Below, piece after piece: positions 33,235 through 44,146 of a stretch of DNA of 64,000 nucleotides; position 1 is the stretch's first letter; each line of letters opens with the position of its first letter. A program made the translations under genes and the position numbers. The notes under the pieces are model-generated. The model was not told the origin of the DNA, made no database searches, and saw only the letters and a list, made by a program, of their open reading frames with translations. The DNA comes from Epithemia pelagica (taxonomy: Eukaryota; Bacillariophyta; Bacillariophyceae; Surirellales; Surirellaceae): NCBI GenBank assembly GCA_946965045.2, contig OX337232.1:2666001-2730000 (forward strand), read 5' to 3'.

Positions 33235-34071
33235 ATGAAGTACTATTGGTTTGCCGTCTTCGTCTTCTTCGTTGGGTTTGTAACAGCCTGGATAACGAAT
33301 GAAAATAAATCTTCAATGCATGCCAGAGAGGGTGGTAGAAGAAGCAGGCCGAGGTCTTGTCTTCCCACAACAAGTCCAAGGCTGTGTCCATCCATGACGA
33401 CGACGACGACACGACGGACGAGAACGGCTTCTTTGTCTCTGCCACGGCGCCCAGACAGCAGTCTCCATATGGGCTTGTTTGATGGAGTTGTCGGTGGCTT
33501 GGGACGATTTCTGGAAAGCCGAGGAAATGATTTTGTCAAACTGGATACTGCCACTCAAGATATTTTTGGTCCTGGGCCCTTGTTGGTCCTCTATCGTGTT
33601 CCACCAGGGATTGACACGGAAGAAGTGCAAGACATGATTGACGCACCTCGAGCGTTTACCCAAAAGGTTACCATTGCTCGAGTCGAACCGCAAAAGGAAA
33701 AGGATTCTTCCGGTACGACCTTGTTCGATTTATCTCTGGAACAAGCCTTGGAACAACTTGTCGCATCACCAACCGACAAGATCGATCCAGTGGAATCTTC
33801 CTCTCTTGATCAACCCTTTGTCTTTGGGTCAGAGAATGGAGCGACGATAACGCCAGTCTTGTTTTTTAGTGGATTTGAAAACAGGGAAATGATGAATTTA
33901 TACATGCTGTTGAGTGGAGAAATTTATCGAGAAAGTGGTTTATCGGCCGCATGTGCCAAAGCTGTCCCCAACGCCATGTCAAAATCCTTTCAACAAGTGC
34001 TCGACGAAATTTGCGGAGATCATGAAGATGCCATGAAAATGCAACAACAAGACGATGAGAACGACTCCTAG
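33235..34071 (+). CDS. Probable plastid-targeted protein with DUF3783-like C-terminus
   Basis: 278 residues. Residues 1-19 are a signal peptide (MKYYWFAVFVFFVGFVTA) followed directly by tryptophan and a Ser/Arg-rich stretch, the layout of diatom bipartite plastid targeting where an aromatic residue follows the cleavage site. The mature part starts near MGLFDGVVGGLGRFLESRG. Residues 205-270 (TPVLFFSGFENREMMNLYML ... VLDEICGDHEDAM) resemble DUF3783, a short bacterial domain with an FSG motif and an E-H-E-x-M-like end. Function unknown. Divergent from the PhyH-like gene. Confidence 0.7.
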   Translation: MKYYWFAVFVFFVGFVTAWITNENKSSMHAREGGRRSRPRSCLPTTSPRLCPSMTTTTTRRTRTASLSLPRRPDSSLHMGLFDGVVGGLGRFLESRGNDFVKLDTATQDIFGPGPLLVLYRVPPGIDTEEVQDMIDAPRAFTQKVTIARVEPQKEKDSSGTTLFDLSLEQALEQLVASPTDKIDPVESSSLDQPFVFGSENGATITPVLFFSGFENREMMNLYMLLSGEIYRESGLSAACAKAVPNAMSKSFQQVLDEICGDHEDAMKMQQQDDENDS

Positions 34072-34411
34072 GATGAGCAACTTTGTGGATTGGTTCTATC
34101 GGTCCTTGCTAGAAAAGTGAACCGTTGCGTTTCAGAAGTTGCGTTGGAATACGAATCATATGTCTTTCTACACAGGGGTATGGCTTGCCCATGTTGACGG
34201 ACTACCTAGGTGACGTTCATGCGGGAATTTATTGGCAATAGTGCACGTGCCAAAGCAAGAGCAATTTTTCATGCCACCATAGAGGCATCATGAACTTTTC
34301 ATTTCATGGATTGATTATGCATTGTGCATAAGCATGCTAGACATTGGCCTTTTATGTTGTAGGAGTGATGCAAAACATTCGAGCTGGATCAAAGTTTGGG
34401 TCCATTGGGAC
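34072..34411. other. Convergent 3' region of two genes
   Basis: 340 bp between two facing stop codons; no ORF or repeat recognised. Likely 3' UTRs. Confidence 0.5.
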
Positions 34412-35211
34412 TCAAGAATCGCGTCGATCCGCCACTGTCACTTTCCTCAACACGAGACAGGCGGCAAAGCCAATTTCTGTGATCAATACAGGGATCATGA
34501 GAATCCCCGTTGCCTCACCATTGTATCCTGATTTTGTAAAGAAGAGAAGACTGTCCAAAGTATACGACAGTCCAGATATGCAGAGAAGGTAACCGATCCA
34601 TTTTGGAAACACTCCCCACACAACAATCACGTGTCCATGTAGACCCATGGATATACCAAAGAATATCAATGCCAACAAGTAACCATACTTGTGAATCACT
34701 AGAAAAACAAAGGCCAGTGATTCCCTCGTCTCTCTAGAATTGTCTTGAAACAAGGCGGAAATGACGTTGGCCACAGGCAAGCTTTCATCCAAGAGAATGG
34801 AGGCAGCAAACATGTGCATCAGATTAGTGGCCAGAACGGCTTGTTGCATGAGACGAAATGCCATGGAAGTGACGGACAAGGTAGCACTGGCACCACTGAC
34901 AACGAGAATGGCTCCAAGGAGAATGGATATGATGACATCACAACTCGACATTGTCATGTCCAAGACCAGGGCCCACCGAAGCGTGGAAGGATGATTCTGA
35001 ATGTTCTCCACTGTATTTGCAACGTTTTCAAAATCCAACAGACTCCCTCGTAGACCGACTTCTGCCACCATTCCGCAAAGGATGAGGACAAGATCAAGGA
35101 CCAACGCTGAGTCTTGTCAAGATCCGAACGAGTGTGACTCGTCCCAGAGGCGCCGCCGCCGCCTTCCACCCGTGACAGTGAGCCATAGGCAGCATTGCGA
35201 TTGGTATCCAT
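34412..35211 (-). pseudogene. DUF4386-like integral membrane protein, reading frame broken near 35,105
   Basis: The main frame codes about 220 residues with six or so hydrophobic segments (LVLILCGMVAEVGL, VIISILLGAILVVSGA, FVFLVIHKYGYLLALIFFGI, VIVVWGVFPKWIGYLLCISG, MIPVLITEIGFAACLVL). The block LHGHVIVVWGVFPKWIGYLL plus LSYTLDSL is the DUF4386 signature region. The first ATG in that frame is 35071 and falls inside the first membrane segment. A second frame starting with ATG at 35211 (MDTNRNAAYGSLSRVE) gives a plausible cytosolic N-terminus that runs to the same place. A one- or two-base shift near 35,100-35,110, real or an assembly error, would join them. No GT-AG intron fits. Confidence 0.6.
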
Positions 35212-35428
35212 GGTGTCTGTTTGGAAATCAATGTTGGCAGGAAGAGGGATGCGTCACAGCGGAGATCGCAACCCTTCTTTCTTGTCTGAATCCAATGATC
35301 CCGTTAACTGCGACTGAGAAAGATCCGGGTTTGCACGAATCTTCAGCTGTTTGGATTTTTGTGTAGATTTTTTCTTTCACGACGGCATCTTTTTTTATAT
35401 GAAAGACGGAAAGGACATTGCAACGACC

Positions 35429-36286
35429 ATGAAGTACGCAGTAACTCTAGCTTCGGGGCAGCTGGGAGGTACCATCATCAAAAAGTTGACTTCGCAGGTA
35501 GGAGCAGAGAATGTGATTGGCATTGCTCGAACACCGGCCAAAGCGGCTCATTTAGGCGTCGAGATCCGCAAGGGAGACTACAATGTCAAAGCCGACTTTG
35601 ATAGTGCCCTCAAAGGCGTTGATCGACTGTTAATCGTCTCCAATACGGGCGATCCAGAAGTTCGCAAAGAGCAACATCGAAACATTGTCCAAGCCGCCGA
35701 GGAAGCTTGTGTATCCAAAATTGTCTATGTAAGCATTGTGGGTGAAACGGCCGATACCAGCTTTGCTCCCATTGTCGCTAGCAATCGCGTCACGGAAAAC
35801 GATGTGCAAACCTCAGGACTCGTGTGGGCGATTGGGCGAAACGGAATTTACATTGAACCAGACCTGGAATATGTGGACGAATATGTCAAGCGCGGTTCCA
35901 TTTTCAACTGTGCGGGAGACGGCAAATGTGCCTACATATGTCGCTCGGAATTGGCCGATGCCTACGCATGTTTGCTCATCCAAGACAAGGATAGCCTCAT
36001 GGGAAAGATTCACAACTTGACGGGGTCATCCATTAGTCAATCGGAACTGGTAGATGCCATCAACAAGGGATTTTCCAAAGAGTTGGTCTTTCAACGCATG
36101 ACAGTCGACGAGTACTTGGCGGACCGCAAGGGAGCTTTGGGGGAATTTATCGGAACTGTCATTACTGGAATTTATGACAGTATGGCACGAGGATGGTTTG
36201 ATGTTCCGTCGGACTTTGAGACTGTGACGGGGAGGCCACACAAGTCGGTCGACCGAATGATAGCCGACTTTCGATCCTCATTGTAG
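35429..36286 (+). CDS. NmrA/QOR2-like NAD(P)-binding reductase (atypical SDR)
   Basis: 285 residues from ATG 35429; an earlier in-frame ATG at 35399 adds ten residues. The dinucleotide-binding turn is SGQLGGTIIKKL right at the N-terminus, followed by the ARTPAKA second-strand loop that reads the NADPH phosphate, DFDSALKGVDRLLIVS, and YVSIVGETADTSFAPI. Length and layout match bacterial NAD(P)H:quinone oxidoreductase 2 (QOR2/YtfG, 286 residues). The family reduces quinones or senses NADPH. The first glycine of the usual GxxGxxG is replaced (TLASGQLGG). No targeting peptide in the short form. Confidence 0.85.
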   Translation: MKYAVTLASGQLGGTIIKKLTSQVGAENVIGIARTPAKAAHLGVEIRKGDYNVKADFDSALKGVDRLLIVSNTGDPEVRKEQHRNIVQAAEEACVSKIVYVSIVGETADTSFAPIVASNRVTENDVQTSGLVWAIGRNGIYIEPDLEYVDEYVKRGSIFNCAGDGKCAYICRSELADAYACLLIQDKDSLMGKIHNLTGSSISQSELVDAINKGFSKELVFQRMTVDEYLADRKGALGEFIGTVITGIYDSMARGWFDVPSDFETVTGRPHKSVDRMIADFRSSL

Positions 36287-36545
36287 CAATGGACTGACCA
36301 TAACACAGCTCTTTTTCGACTTGTCAAACGCTATATTATCAGGTGCAGTCATGTAACTGAACTAGTTATTGATCCGTTCCTCTAGTGCTTTTGCCTTTCA
36401 CACAGGGAGAGTCTATGGAAGGGTGAAGATATGCAAACTGTAAAAATGGTCCTTTTCTCATGGAATGATGATAAGGACTTTCTCCTTTATAAGAAACGAA
36501 AGAAATTCTAAGAGCTACTCCTAAGTGAATAGCCAAGCAGAATAG

Positions 36546-37061
36546 CTATCTTACAGCCACTGGATCGTAGTCCTTCGCTTCCTTGACTAGTGAATCGTAC
36601 AAATCTTGTCCCTCGAAATCCTTCTTTGGTGTTCGAATCAAAACCACACTGGTGGGACGTTTGGTGGATGCTGCGGCACCCAAATCCTGTTTGGAAGGTA
36701 CAAATACGTAGGGGATATTCTTCTCTTCCATGAGGACTGGAAGGTGTGAAATGACGTCGAGCGGATAGATGTCACCAGCCAAGATTGCCAGTCCACTTTC
36801 TCCCTTTCGAATACCCTTGACAACCTCTTTGACGCCTCGACGAATGTGTTTGATTCCAGCCGCCTTTTTGACCAGCTTGTGCGCCTTTTTGGTGGACTTT
36901 TTCGATGCCAACGGATGAGCAATCACATTGACCGCCTCGCATCGCTCCTCGTATGTCTTTCCGACAACAGCAGCTTCTTCCGCGTCTCCTGGTGCTGATA
37001 CGGATGACTTTTTCTCTTTCTTGCCGCTTTCCGACGTATCTTTCATGTCAACATCCACCAT
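36546..37061 (-). CDS. NHP2: H/ACA snoRNP protein NHP2 (L7Ae family)
   Basis: 171 residues from ATG 37061; the frame is open further upstream (to 37145) but that part looks like 5' UTR. After an acidic/lysine-rich start, residues 55-160 form an L7Ae/L30e fold: KKAHKLVKKAAGIKHIRRGV, then KGESGLAILAGDIYPLDVISHLP and the IPYVFVPSKQDLGAA motif. NHP2 binds the kink of H/ACA guide RNAs with dyskerin, NOP10 and GAR1 for rRNA pseudouridylation in the nucleolus. Yeast and human proteins have 150-160 residues, so the size fits. Intact. Confidence 0.92.
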   Translation of the reverse strand: MVDVDMKDTSESGKKEKKSSVSAPGDAEEAAVVGKTYEERCEAVNVIAHPLASKKSTKKAHKLVKKAAGIKHIRRGVKEVVKGIRKGESGLAILAGDIYPLDVISHLPVLMEEKNIPYVFVPSKQDLGAAASTKRPTSVVLIRTPKKDFEGQDLYDSLVKEAKDYDPVAVR

Positions 37062-37287
37062 AGTTCTTATTGTTCGCCGCTGTTTTCGAGGTTGAGATCT
37101 TTGAGTGGTTGTTACGGAAGATAATACTGACCACAAACATTGCAATCGCTCTTAAGTCGTCATTTGCCGTGAAATAATGGGAAGAAGCATAAAGAATCAC
37201 GAACCAATCCAATATTTGAGTCCTGTGCTCTTTCCGCTTCTCAATTCTCAAAGGTAAACGTCATACAGCTCGTGCCGCCAATACGCC

Positions 37288-38165
37288 ATGAAGGTTGGCG
37301 GGGTTGGCGAACACAATTACGTCAACGAAAACAACTTTCTACTCGTACTTAGAACCATGTCCATGGATCGACCTCCAACAGAAGAAGGTCCCCTTCTTGT
37401 AGAAGCTGAGGCATTTCGACCGAAAACGGTCCTTGCGTACGTTGCTCCTCAAACAAATCCACTTTCCTGGACAATCATCAACTCGGGCCTACTTGTATGG
37501 TCATCGCTTCTGCTCTATCAGATTCTTGCAACGAGCGAAGGCGCTGTCCAGAGACCGAATGGGCAAGAGAAATACATGGCATGGAGTCTTGTGACAACAG
37601 CGATATGGTGTGTCGAGATTGGACTGACCGTCCTCTATCAAGGAAACGCGGCGCTGTCATTCTTGGTTTACACCATTATTGCCATGGAACAATTTTCGGA
37701 TTCGAGGAAGACATTAAAGAAGAGGTGATTGACGTGTCGCTCTCTGCGCTGTCTTATGCATGGGTTTTCTATGCCACTGCGAAAAACTTATGGTCACCGG
37801 AGACCAGTCAGGATTCTGGAGTAGTCTCTATGGCATTGGGGAATCAAACGACAAGAGACAACTCTACTGTGGTCGAGACTCCATATGTGCAAGAAAACTT
37901 CATCGAACCTGAAAATGGAGGAGTAACGACAGGAGACACTGCAACTACGTCTCAAAATGCAGCTGGTGATGCATATGCTTCCAACTCACAACATCCACAA
38001 TCGACTGTCGCACTCGATTCTCATTCACTTCCTTCACAGCAAATAAAGAACGCAGGACAAACGAAGAAAAAAGGAAAATGGAGACTTTTGAACTTTCGAA
38101 GGAATGAGAAGCAAACAGAAGGACGAACAGCGGAGAAAAATTTTGCAGTAGACCATGTGGTCTGA
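37288..38165 (+). pseudogene. Membrane protein gene with a frame change near 37,700
   Basis: Frame 1 from ATG 37288 (or 37354) codes three hydrophobic segments (WTIINSGLLVWSSLLLYQIL, MAWSLVTTAIWCVEIGLTVL, ALSFLVYTIIAM) and stops at 37728. A different frame takes over at GFEEDIKEEVIDVSLSALSY, giving a fourth segment (LSALSYAWVFYATAKNL) and a polar tail to 38165. The two parts make one sensible protein of about 290 residues. No GT-AG pair fits an intron, so a small indel around 37,690-37,715, real or from assembly, is likely. No family recognised. Confidence 0.5.
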
Positions 38166-39526
38166 TGTAGATTCATTTCTTCCCATGGTTCGGCACAATC
38201 ACGCAGAGGCATGAATAAGATTTCAGATTTCACCAAAAAAGTTTTTTCTTTGGTGAACTTCCAATCGTTCGAATCAAGTCTCATGTCGTATCACACACTC
38301 GACCAAGTGACTTGCGGGCATCCAAAAATTAGTACTAGTCCAGGTGATTGGATCACTTGACCGCGTGTATCGATGTTTCAGCACAAAAGGAGGACCACTG
38401 ACCCACCAGCTTTGGAATAACTAACTAGAGCAAATGTTTGACATGCACCTCTGATGTCTGCGGACGACAGACTTGCTTGTTCCGTCCACTCTAGCATGAT
38501 AAACCAACAGTTGTGGCAGTCATCACCACCGATTTCTTCATCCTAGACTTTATCAAGGACTTGAGAACAAATCGCGTGCCTTTGTTGGACAAGACCCTGG
38601 CATTCCATTGGAAAACTTCTTGCTCCCAGAGAGGGTCAAACTACTGAGGCATAATAGAGGTCCACAACTTGCTCTATCACTTCTTGCGGAGGGCTTGTTG
38701 TCTCTTTATGACATACCGAGAAGCTTGCACACACGATTGGCTCCAAACAGCATTCATCGCACAGGTCTGAACCAATCTCGATTCCTTGCCTTCTAGCCGT
38801 AACCTTCACATTGACATTGTCTTCTAACGAACTAGAGTAGCCCCAACAATGGTTACACGAGCGGTCCTTGTTTCAGGTGAATGGATATGGCCGACTGTCA
38901 AAGTTGGTCCGAGTGATGCGAAGGTTGAAACCGTGACGTTCTTCGCGTCGAGTTTATTTCCTATGGCAAGAAGAAAACCTTCTAAATTTGCACCATCAAG
39001 TTTCATTGCTTTACTATAGCCTAGCTTAGAACGAGCCTGCTCTAACAAATCGCGATGAGACATTAATTCCCCTTCAAATCTCGCCATGAACTCCGTAAGT
39101 ACTTCTACTCCTAACTCCTACTGGTACACAATGATTTTTCTAAGACGACGACGTCCTTATCTTTCGCTTAGAGATGAAGCTAGATCAGATGATGGTAAAA
39201 CAGACAATGAAGTATGGTTGATCTATGTTGCCGATCTTTTTTCCTTCTAACGTGCCTGGGATAGGGTGGTTGTTAGTTGTTAGCAAAAGGAACTTTGTGA
39301 GCACTTGTAGCTCCCCATGCGCGCTGTCACGCGTCCAACCATCCGGGAACCATGACAGGAGATGAGCGAGGTGAACAAGGAGCAGTTCGCGTTCCCGAAT
39401 CCTTTCTCGCCTGCTCAATCTTCTTTCTCAATGGATATGGAGACTTGTGAATAGAGGTGAAGAGATCATAATCACAAAGCGATTCTAGAAAGCAGCATAG
39501 ACATTTCACATGGACGAGGTCAAAAC
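38166..39526. other. 1.36-kb interval without a supported gene
   Basis: Contains an 87-codon ORF on the minus strand (38824-39087) and a 62-codon ORF (38608-38796), both without recognisable domains. A short indirect repeat GTTGTTAGTTGTTAGC occurs at about 39268. Probably intergenic; 39,430-39,526 should hold the promoter of the dioxygenase gene. Confidence 0.45.
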
Positions 39527-40552
39527 ATGAGTATCCCGGTCATTGATATGCAAAAAGATACGGCGGCGAAGGATCTGGTGAACGCCTTTGAAACCATTGG
39601 ATTCGCCACCTTGATCCATCATGGCGTGGAACAAAAAGTCATGGAGAGCGCCTTCCAGTCCTCAAAGCGATTCTTTGAATTATCAGAGAAGACCAAACTG
39701 GAGTCCAAGTACAAGAGCCATTCGTCCAATCGAGGCTACATACCCTTTCAAGCAGAGTGTCATGTAGGTCTCAATGATATGGACATGGCAGATTTTAAGG
39801 AAACCTTTGATATTGGATGGGACAAAGACGTGTCGCCGGATCTAAAGACTCCCTGGCCGACCAAGGAGTACCCTCAAATGGAAGGAGAACTCATGGATTA
39901 CTTCACTCAGTGCGAGACTTTGCAGCTAAAGGTTTTGCGCCTTTTGGGTGAAGGAATGAATCTGGAAGATCCTGATTTCTTTGTCCAGCGATGCAATGAG
40001 AAACACTGCAACTTGCGTTTGTTACATTATCCTTCCGTGGAATCCTCGCAGTATCGTGATCACATTGTAACAACGGCCGAGAACGACGGGAAGGATCCCC
40101 AATCTGTCCTCGTCCGTGGATTGCGGCACACGGACTATGGCACTATTACATTATTGGCTCAGGACTCGATTGGTGGATTGCGAGTGCAGCCTCGTACAGG
40201 TAACTACGGCGAGAACGACTGGATTCCAGTTCCACCGGTGCCCTACTCTTTTGTCGTCAATGTGGGTGACATGCTCCAAAGATGGACCAATGACCGTCTG
40301 GTAGCCACACCACACCAAGTGGTCCATTACTTCCACGAAAGAGGTGAAGCAGAAGATGATTTCGAGCCCATCCAAGAACGGTTTTCTATCGCCTTCTTTT
40401 GTAATGCAAACAAGTCTGTTAGTGTGGATCCAAACAACTTGTTGGGAGAGGGTGAAGTGGCCAAGTACGAGCCTGTCATTTCGATCGATTACCTGACCAA
40501 ACGACTGGCAGCCACGATCAACACGGAGAACGAGAATCGTGAAGCAAAGTAG
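39527..40552 (+). CDS. Isopenicillin-N-synthase-like Fe(II)/2-oxoglutarate dioxygenase
   Basis: 341 residues from ATG 39527. The N-terminal DIOX_N part has IPVIDMQKD, then AFETIGFATLIHHGVEQ. The jelly-roll core carries the iron ligands H201 and D203 (RHTDYGTITLL) and H263 (TPHQVVHY), and R285-x-S287 (RFSIAFF) that binds 2-oxoglutarate. CNLRLLHYP and NVGDMLQRWTNDRL are further family marks. All catalytic residues are present. Relatives include plant gibberellin oxidases and fungal/bacterial enzymes; the substrate cannot be told. No targeting signal, so probably cytosolic. Confidence 0.92.
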   Translation: MSIPVIDMQKDTAAKDLVNAFETIGFATLIHHGVEQKVMESAFQSSKRFFELSEKTKLESKYKSHSSNRGYIPFQAECHVGLNDMDMADFKETFDIGWDKDVSPDLKTPWPTKEYPQMEGELMDYFTQCETLQLKVLRLLGEGMNLEDPDFFVQRCNEKHCNLRLLHYPSVESSQYRDHIVTTAENDGKDPQSVLVRGLRHTDYGTITLLAQDSIGGLRVQPRTGNYGENDWIPVPPVPYSFVVNVGDMLQRWTNDRLVATPHQVVHYFHERGEAEDDFEPIQERFSIAFFCNANKSVSVDPNNLLGEGEVAKYEPVISIDYLTKRLAATINTENENREAK

Positions 40553-40948
40553 AAGCGAGTAAAACCGCAAGACAACCTGAAAGAATCCAACCGGTCATCA
40601 TCAGAGAATCTTGGAACTTTGTCCTTGCTCCAAACATCCGTCTTTGATCTAGTTGAGATAAATGTATAGTGAATGGAATACGTTTAGAGGAAGCTCTTAC
40701 TCCCACTAGCTACTCCTAGTTCCGGATTCCGGTCCGAGTATACCTCTAGCTCTAGAGATTGAACTACCACGTTAAAAGTGGGAATAGGCGGGAATCATAC
40801 TATCGAAAGCAGATTAATCGTCTTTGGGTCGCACTGGGAAACGTCACACTCATCGACAATCTCGAAATGGGCCAACAATGGCGACTACGCACTACGCGCC
40901 GATGATAATGGTCATGTCCACATCCATGTTTATGAAAGAAAACCGAAA
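40553..40948. other. Intergenic region before the GluTR-like gene
   Basis: An in-frame open stretch from 40778 continues into the next gene but does not look like a targeting peptide, so it is treated as 5' leader. TTCCGGATTCCGG at about 40719 and CTCTAGCTCTAGAG at about 40745 are small repeats. Confidence 0.4.
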
Positions 40949-42437
40949 ATGAGCACCAACTTTGTTTTGTTCGGACTTCTTCTCCTCCATCCTTACTTCC
41001 TGTCAAAGTGCCAGAGCGCTGCTGCATTCACCTCCAGTTGCAGACAGCAAAGACCGTCTGATGGATGGCGAAGACGACGGATCAGAGATCTTCGTCGACG
41101 CTGCATAAATCAAAGTCGATGGCACTATGAGGCTTATGCGAATACATGCACGTCTTTGAGTTCAATGAGCTCATTGGGTAGCACTACAGATGGTATGGGG
41201 TATAAGGTTTCGTCTCCGCCTTGCTCCCCGTCTAGGTGCGCATTCCACCTTCTATCACTTCAATTCACCGAACAACCCCTTGTCTCGTCACCCTCGAGCT
41301 TGCTTTCCTCAAATCGGTATTCGAAGGTAGTCATGGATATGTGGAGGTGGAAGGATGCTGTATTGGGCGATGGACGTGACTTTTTCGTTCCGAGGCCGAA
41401 AAGTCTGCAGAAATTGGCCCTTTTTCTGCAAGATTCGGAAAATCCAAACATTCTGGAGTGTGTTGTTCTATCCAACTGTGCTCGGTTTGAGATTCTCTTG
41501 GTCGTTGAAAATGAAGAAGCGACTACCGATGACAATGTAAACATTGACCTTCTCAACAATCAGCTAGAACTTGAACTATCCCGAAAGCTTGTTTTGCAAC
41601 AGTTCCACTACAAGCTCAATGTAAACCCTGCAACAAAGATGATGGTGTCAACACTTGATTGGCCAGACGCTATTGCTTCACAGCATACCCCGACCTTGAA
41701 ACAGGGTGCAAAACACGATGTGGCCTCGGATGCTGCTGAGTTACAGTCGTACTGGACGCACTTGACAGACGTGAAAGATATAATGGATCATTTGGCTCGT
41801 GTTGCCAGTGGTCTAGCGCTACGTCCTCGCCGCCCAGATCGACCTGTCGAATTCCGACCCTTCTCGTCCCGCGACGCTCATATTTTGCTGCAGCTTAAAC
41901 GAACCGTACAAGCATTTTCCTCAATGTCCCCTTCATCTCCGCAAATACGCTTGGTTCAACTGCTGCAGTTTGCCCTTCAAGCGGGCAAGGCAGCTCGCAA
42001 TCCACAACACGTTCCTCAGTTGCTAGCACTCCAGCCATATGGATCAGGAGATTCACAAAAATATTCTTCCCAGCCTCCTGCACATATTGTCCAAAATGCC
42101 ATTGATGTAAGTCAAGCTGTCGCATCACGAATATGCGTTTGAGATGGATCTAACTTTCCCTGCCAACCAGGCTGTGGTTGAGATGGCTATCGACGCGATT
42201 GTGAAGAACTGTGTGGCAAAGTTGGTGGCAAACGAGCAAGCCAGTACAATATCGCTCTTTCGATCTCAATGCCAGAATTTGGTCACGACGGAAGAAGAAC
42301 GTCAGTGGATGAAAAGAGAGCTCCACCAAACTACCTTGGAGCTTCGTAGAGGCAACCTTGATGGAGTATGCATAGATGAACTAGTCACAAAAGTCCAGCA
42401 AAGACTCCAACAAAGGCGCAGAGAGCAAAAAGGTTAG
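40949..42437 (+). CDS. Plastid-type protein resembling the N-terminal domain of glutamyl-tRNA reductase, spliced
   Basis: Two exons, 40949-42106 and 42171-42437, give 474 residues. The 64-bp intron has GTAAGT at 42107, a CTAAC branch-like site at 42150 and AG at 42169-42170, and both exon ends fall on codon borders. The start at 40949 opens with a signal peptide (NFVLFGLLLLHPYFLSKCQS) and AAAF, the alanine-phenylalanine site of diatom plastid precursors, then an Arg-rich transit part. VVLSNCARFEILLVVEN (C177) looks like the LSTCNR.EIY catalytic region of GluTR, HLARVASGLALRP (282-294) like its HLFRVASGLDS, and ALQAGKAARN like the segment after it. The GEPQI motif is absent and I see no NADPH-binding domain. 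So it may be a non-reducing relative or regulator in tetrapyrrole synthesis. The family call is tentative; splicing and targeting are firmer. Confidence 0.55.
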
Positions 42438-42839
42438 TTTGCTTCTACTGAGAAATTATCGATTCTTGGTAGACATCCAGGTGTATCGTTTTTTCTCCAG
42501 TATCCGTAATTTGTCGATGTCTCGACGTTATGGTATCATGGCTCCCCGTTGAAATACAGCGCCGTCAGTCCGGCAATAGCGAAATAGAACATCTCATTCG
42601 GCAACAACAGATATCTGTCATTGATTTCCTTTAAGAAAAGATACGTTATGAGTTTACTATTGTCTTATATGTATTTATATGTAAGGACATGAAACTAGTC
42701 TTGGATGGTTGATATGCTTTGAAAGTGTGTAGATAGATCATAGTCCTGGACACACCATTCGGACTCTTAGAATGACGGTTCCAGGACTTTGATCTTTCTA
42801 ATACATTGGAGTTGCAATGGAAAACGAAGCACAATGCGG
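42438..42839. other. Convergent region and left edge of the duplicated segment
   Basis: No ORF. From about 42730 the sequence is shared with 46160 onward (GTGTAGATAGA(T/C)CATAGTC), marking the edge of the tandem duplication. Confidence 0.5.
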
Positions 42840-44146
42840 TCAATTGATTTTTTCTGAAGGGGCCTTTCCATGGACAGAACTTGTGCATGGACCATCTGAT
42901 GACCTGCGGTTCATCTTCCAGGAAAAGTTGACTTTATTCAAGCGCTCGATTCGCGTTTGGGTCATCAGTGAAGGTTCATTCCCTTCATACTTACGGTACT
43001 GCTCCCGTTGTGTAGATACCCATCTACCCAGCGCGCTGGTGGACCGGTCTGCACGGCGAGTCGGAACGTTGCTGTGCCCATTTTTGTGGAAAAAATCAAC
43101 AAGTTCCTGATAACGCGTGTCCCAAAGAACATCTCCTTTCTGTTTCCCCCAAACGAAGCCAATGTCGTCCAATTCTTTGACTTTTCTTTCATTTAAACTG
43201 GATCGTTGCCCTTTGATATATTTCTTGTATTGTTCCCTCATTTTATTGACCCTTGAATTTCGGTAAGACTCAGCCAAACAACACATGCAATTCATCGTCG
43301 ACTGAAAACGTACCAACTGCCAAGCTTTAGGTAACTCTGTGGTACGTCACAATCTCCGTACACAGCCTTGTACCAATTCAATTCGTTGAGCCTATCATAG
43401 AACCCAGAGAGATCGCGAAACGCCCGTTCAGTTTTGCATCCAGCCTTCAAATCTTCGGGTATTTCAAACCGCTTCGGAGGCTGATTTTCGCCGCTTGGTG
43501 CATCGCCCAAAGAACACCGCGAAGTTCCTAGCTTATCCAAGGCGGACTTGCGACAGGACTGCTCGATCGCCGACCTTTTCGTTGAACGGGTGGCCGGAGC
43601 GTAGCGACAAGGTTTTACCTCGGAACGTTTCTTCCGTGGCGACTGCTTGGTAGAGCTTACTTTCTGTTGTTTCGCCTGGGCAGAAGGACTTACAGAGAGC
43701 TCAACAGCGTCATCTTCAAGGTTGTGGTTGAAATCCTCCAAGAATTCGCCATGGCCTGCATCTTGTGCAAACAACGCGAAGTATTCTTGACCGCTGGATA
43801 TCGTTGTGTCCATGATGGCATATTGAACGGGCTCAGTAGATAAAGGATCGCCCTCGAGCTGTTTGCTTTCATTCTCAAGCCACTTCTCCAACTCGCTATC
43901 AGACAGCGCCAAGTATTCCTGGCGGTCCATCATGATCTCAAAAGGTTCCTCCTCAGTCTTGTTACTGTTCAATGGTGCCATGGTCACGGTTTTTAAGTAT
44001 TCTTGACCGCTGGATATCGTTTTGTCCATGATGGCATATTGAACGGGCTCAGTAGATATAGGATCGCCCTCGAGCTTTTTGCTTTCATTCTCAAGCCACT
44101 CCTCCAACCCGCTATCAGACAGCGCCAAGTATTCTTGACGGACCAT
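42840..44146 (-). CDS. Helicase-associated (HA) domain protein, copy A, two exons
   Basis: Exons 44146-43314 and 43251-42840 with a 62-bp intron (GTACGT ... TTCAAG) code 414 residues. The splice joins LKLGSW to VNKMREQY, which restores a complete HA repeat. There are two HA repeats: Y..AYGDCDVPQSYLKLGSWVNKMR...Y and W.TRYQELVDFFHKNGHSNVP ... LGRWVSTQREQY...F.W. HA domains are small helical units, abundant in diatoms and first defined beside bacterial helicases, thought to bind nucleic acid. The N-terminal half is acidic and contains a tandem duplication. The start is uncertain: an upstream ATG at 44199 matching copy B (MAPLDSNKTEEE) is out of frame because of a 1-bp loss in the upstream repeat unit, so 44146 is used. 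Confidence 0.72.

Noticed and set aside
38824-39087. 87-codon minus-strand ORF as a gene
   Set aside because: Composition is plausible but there is no family sign and no neighbouring support.
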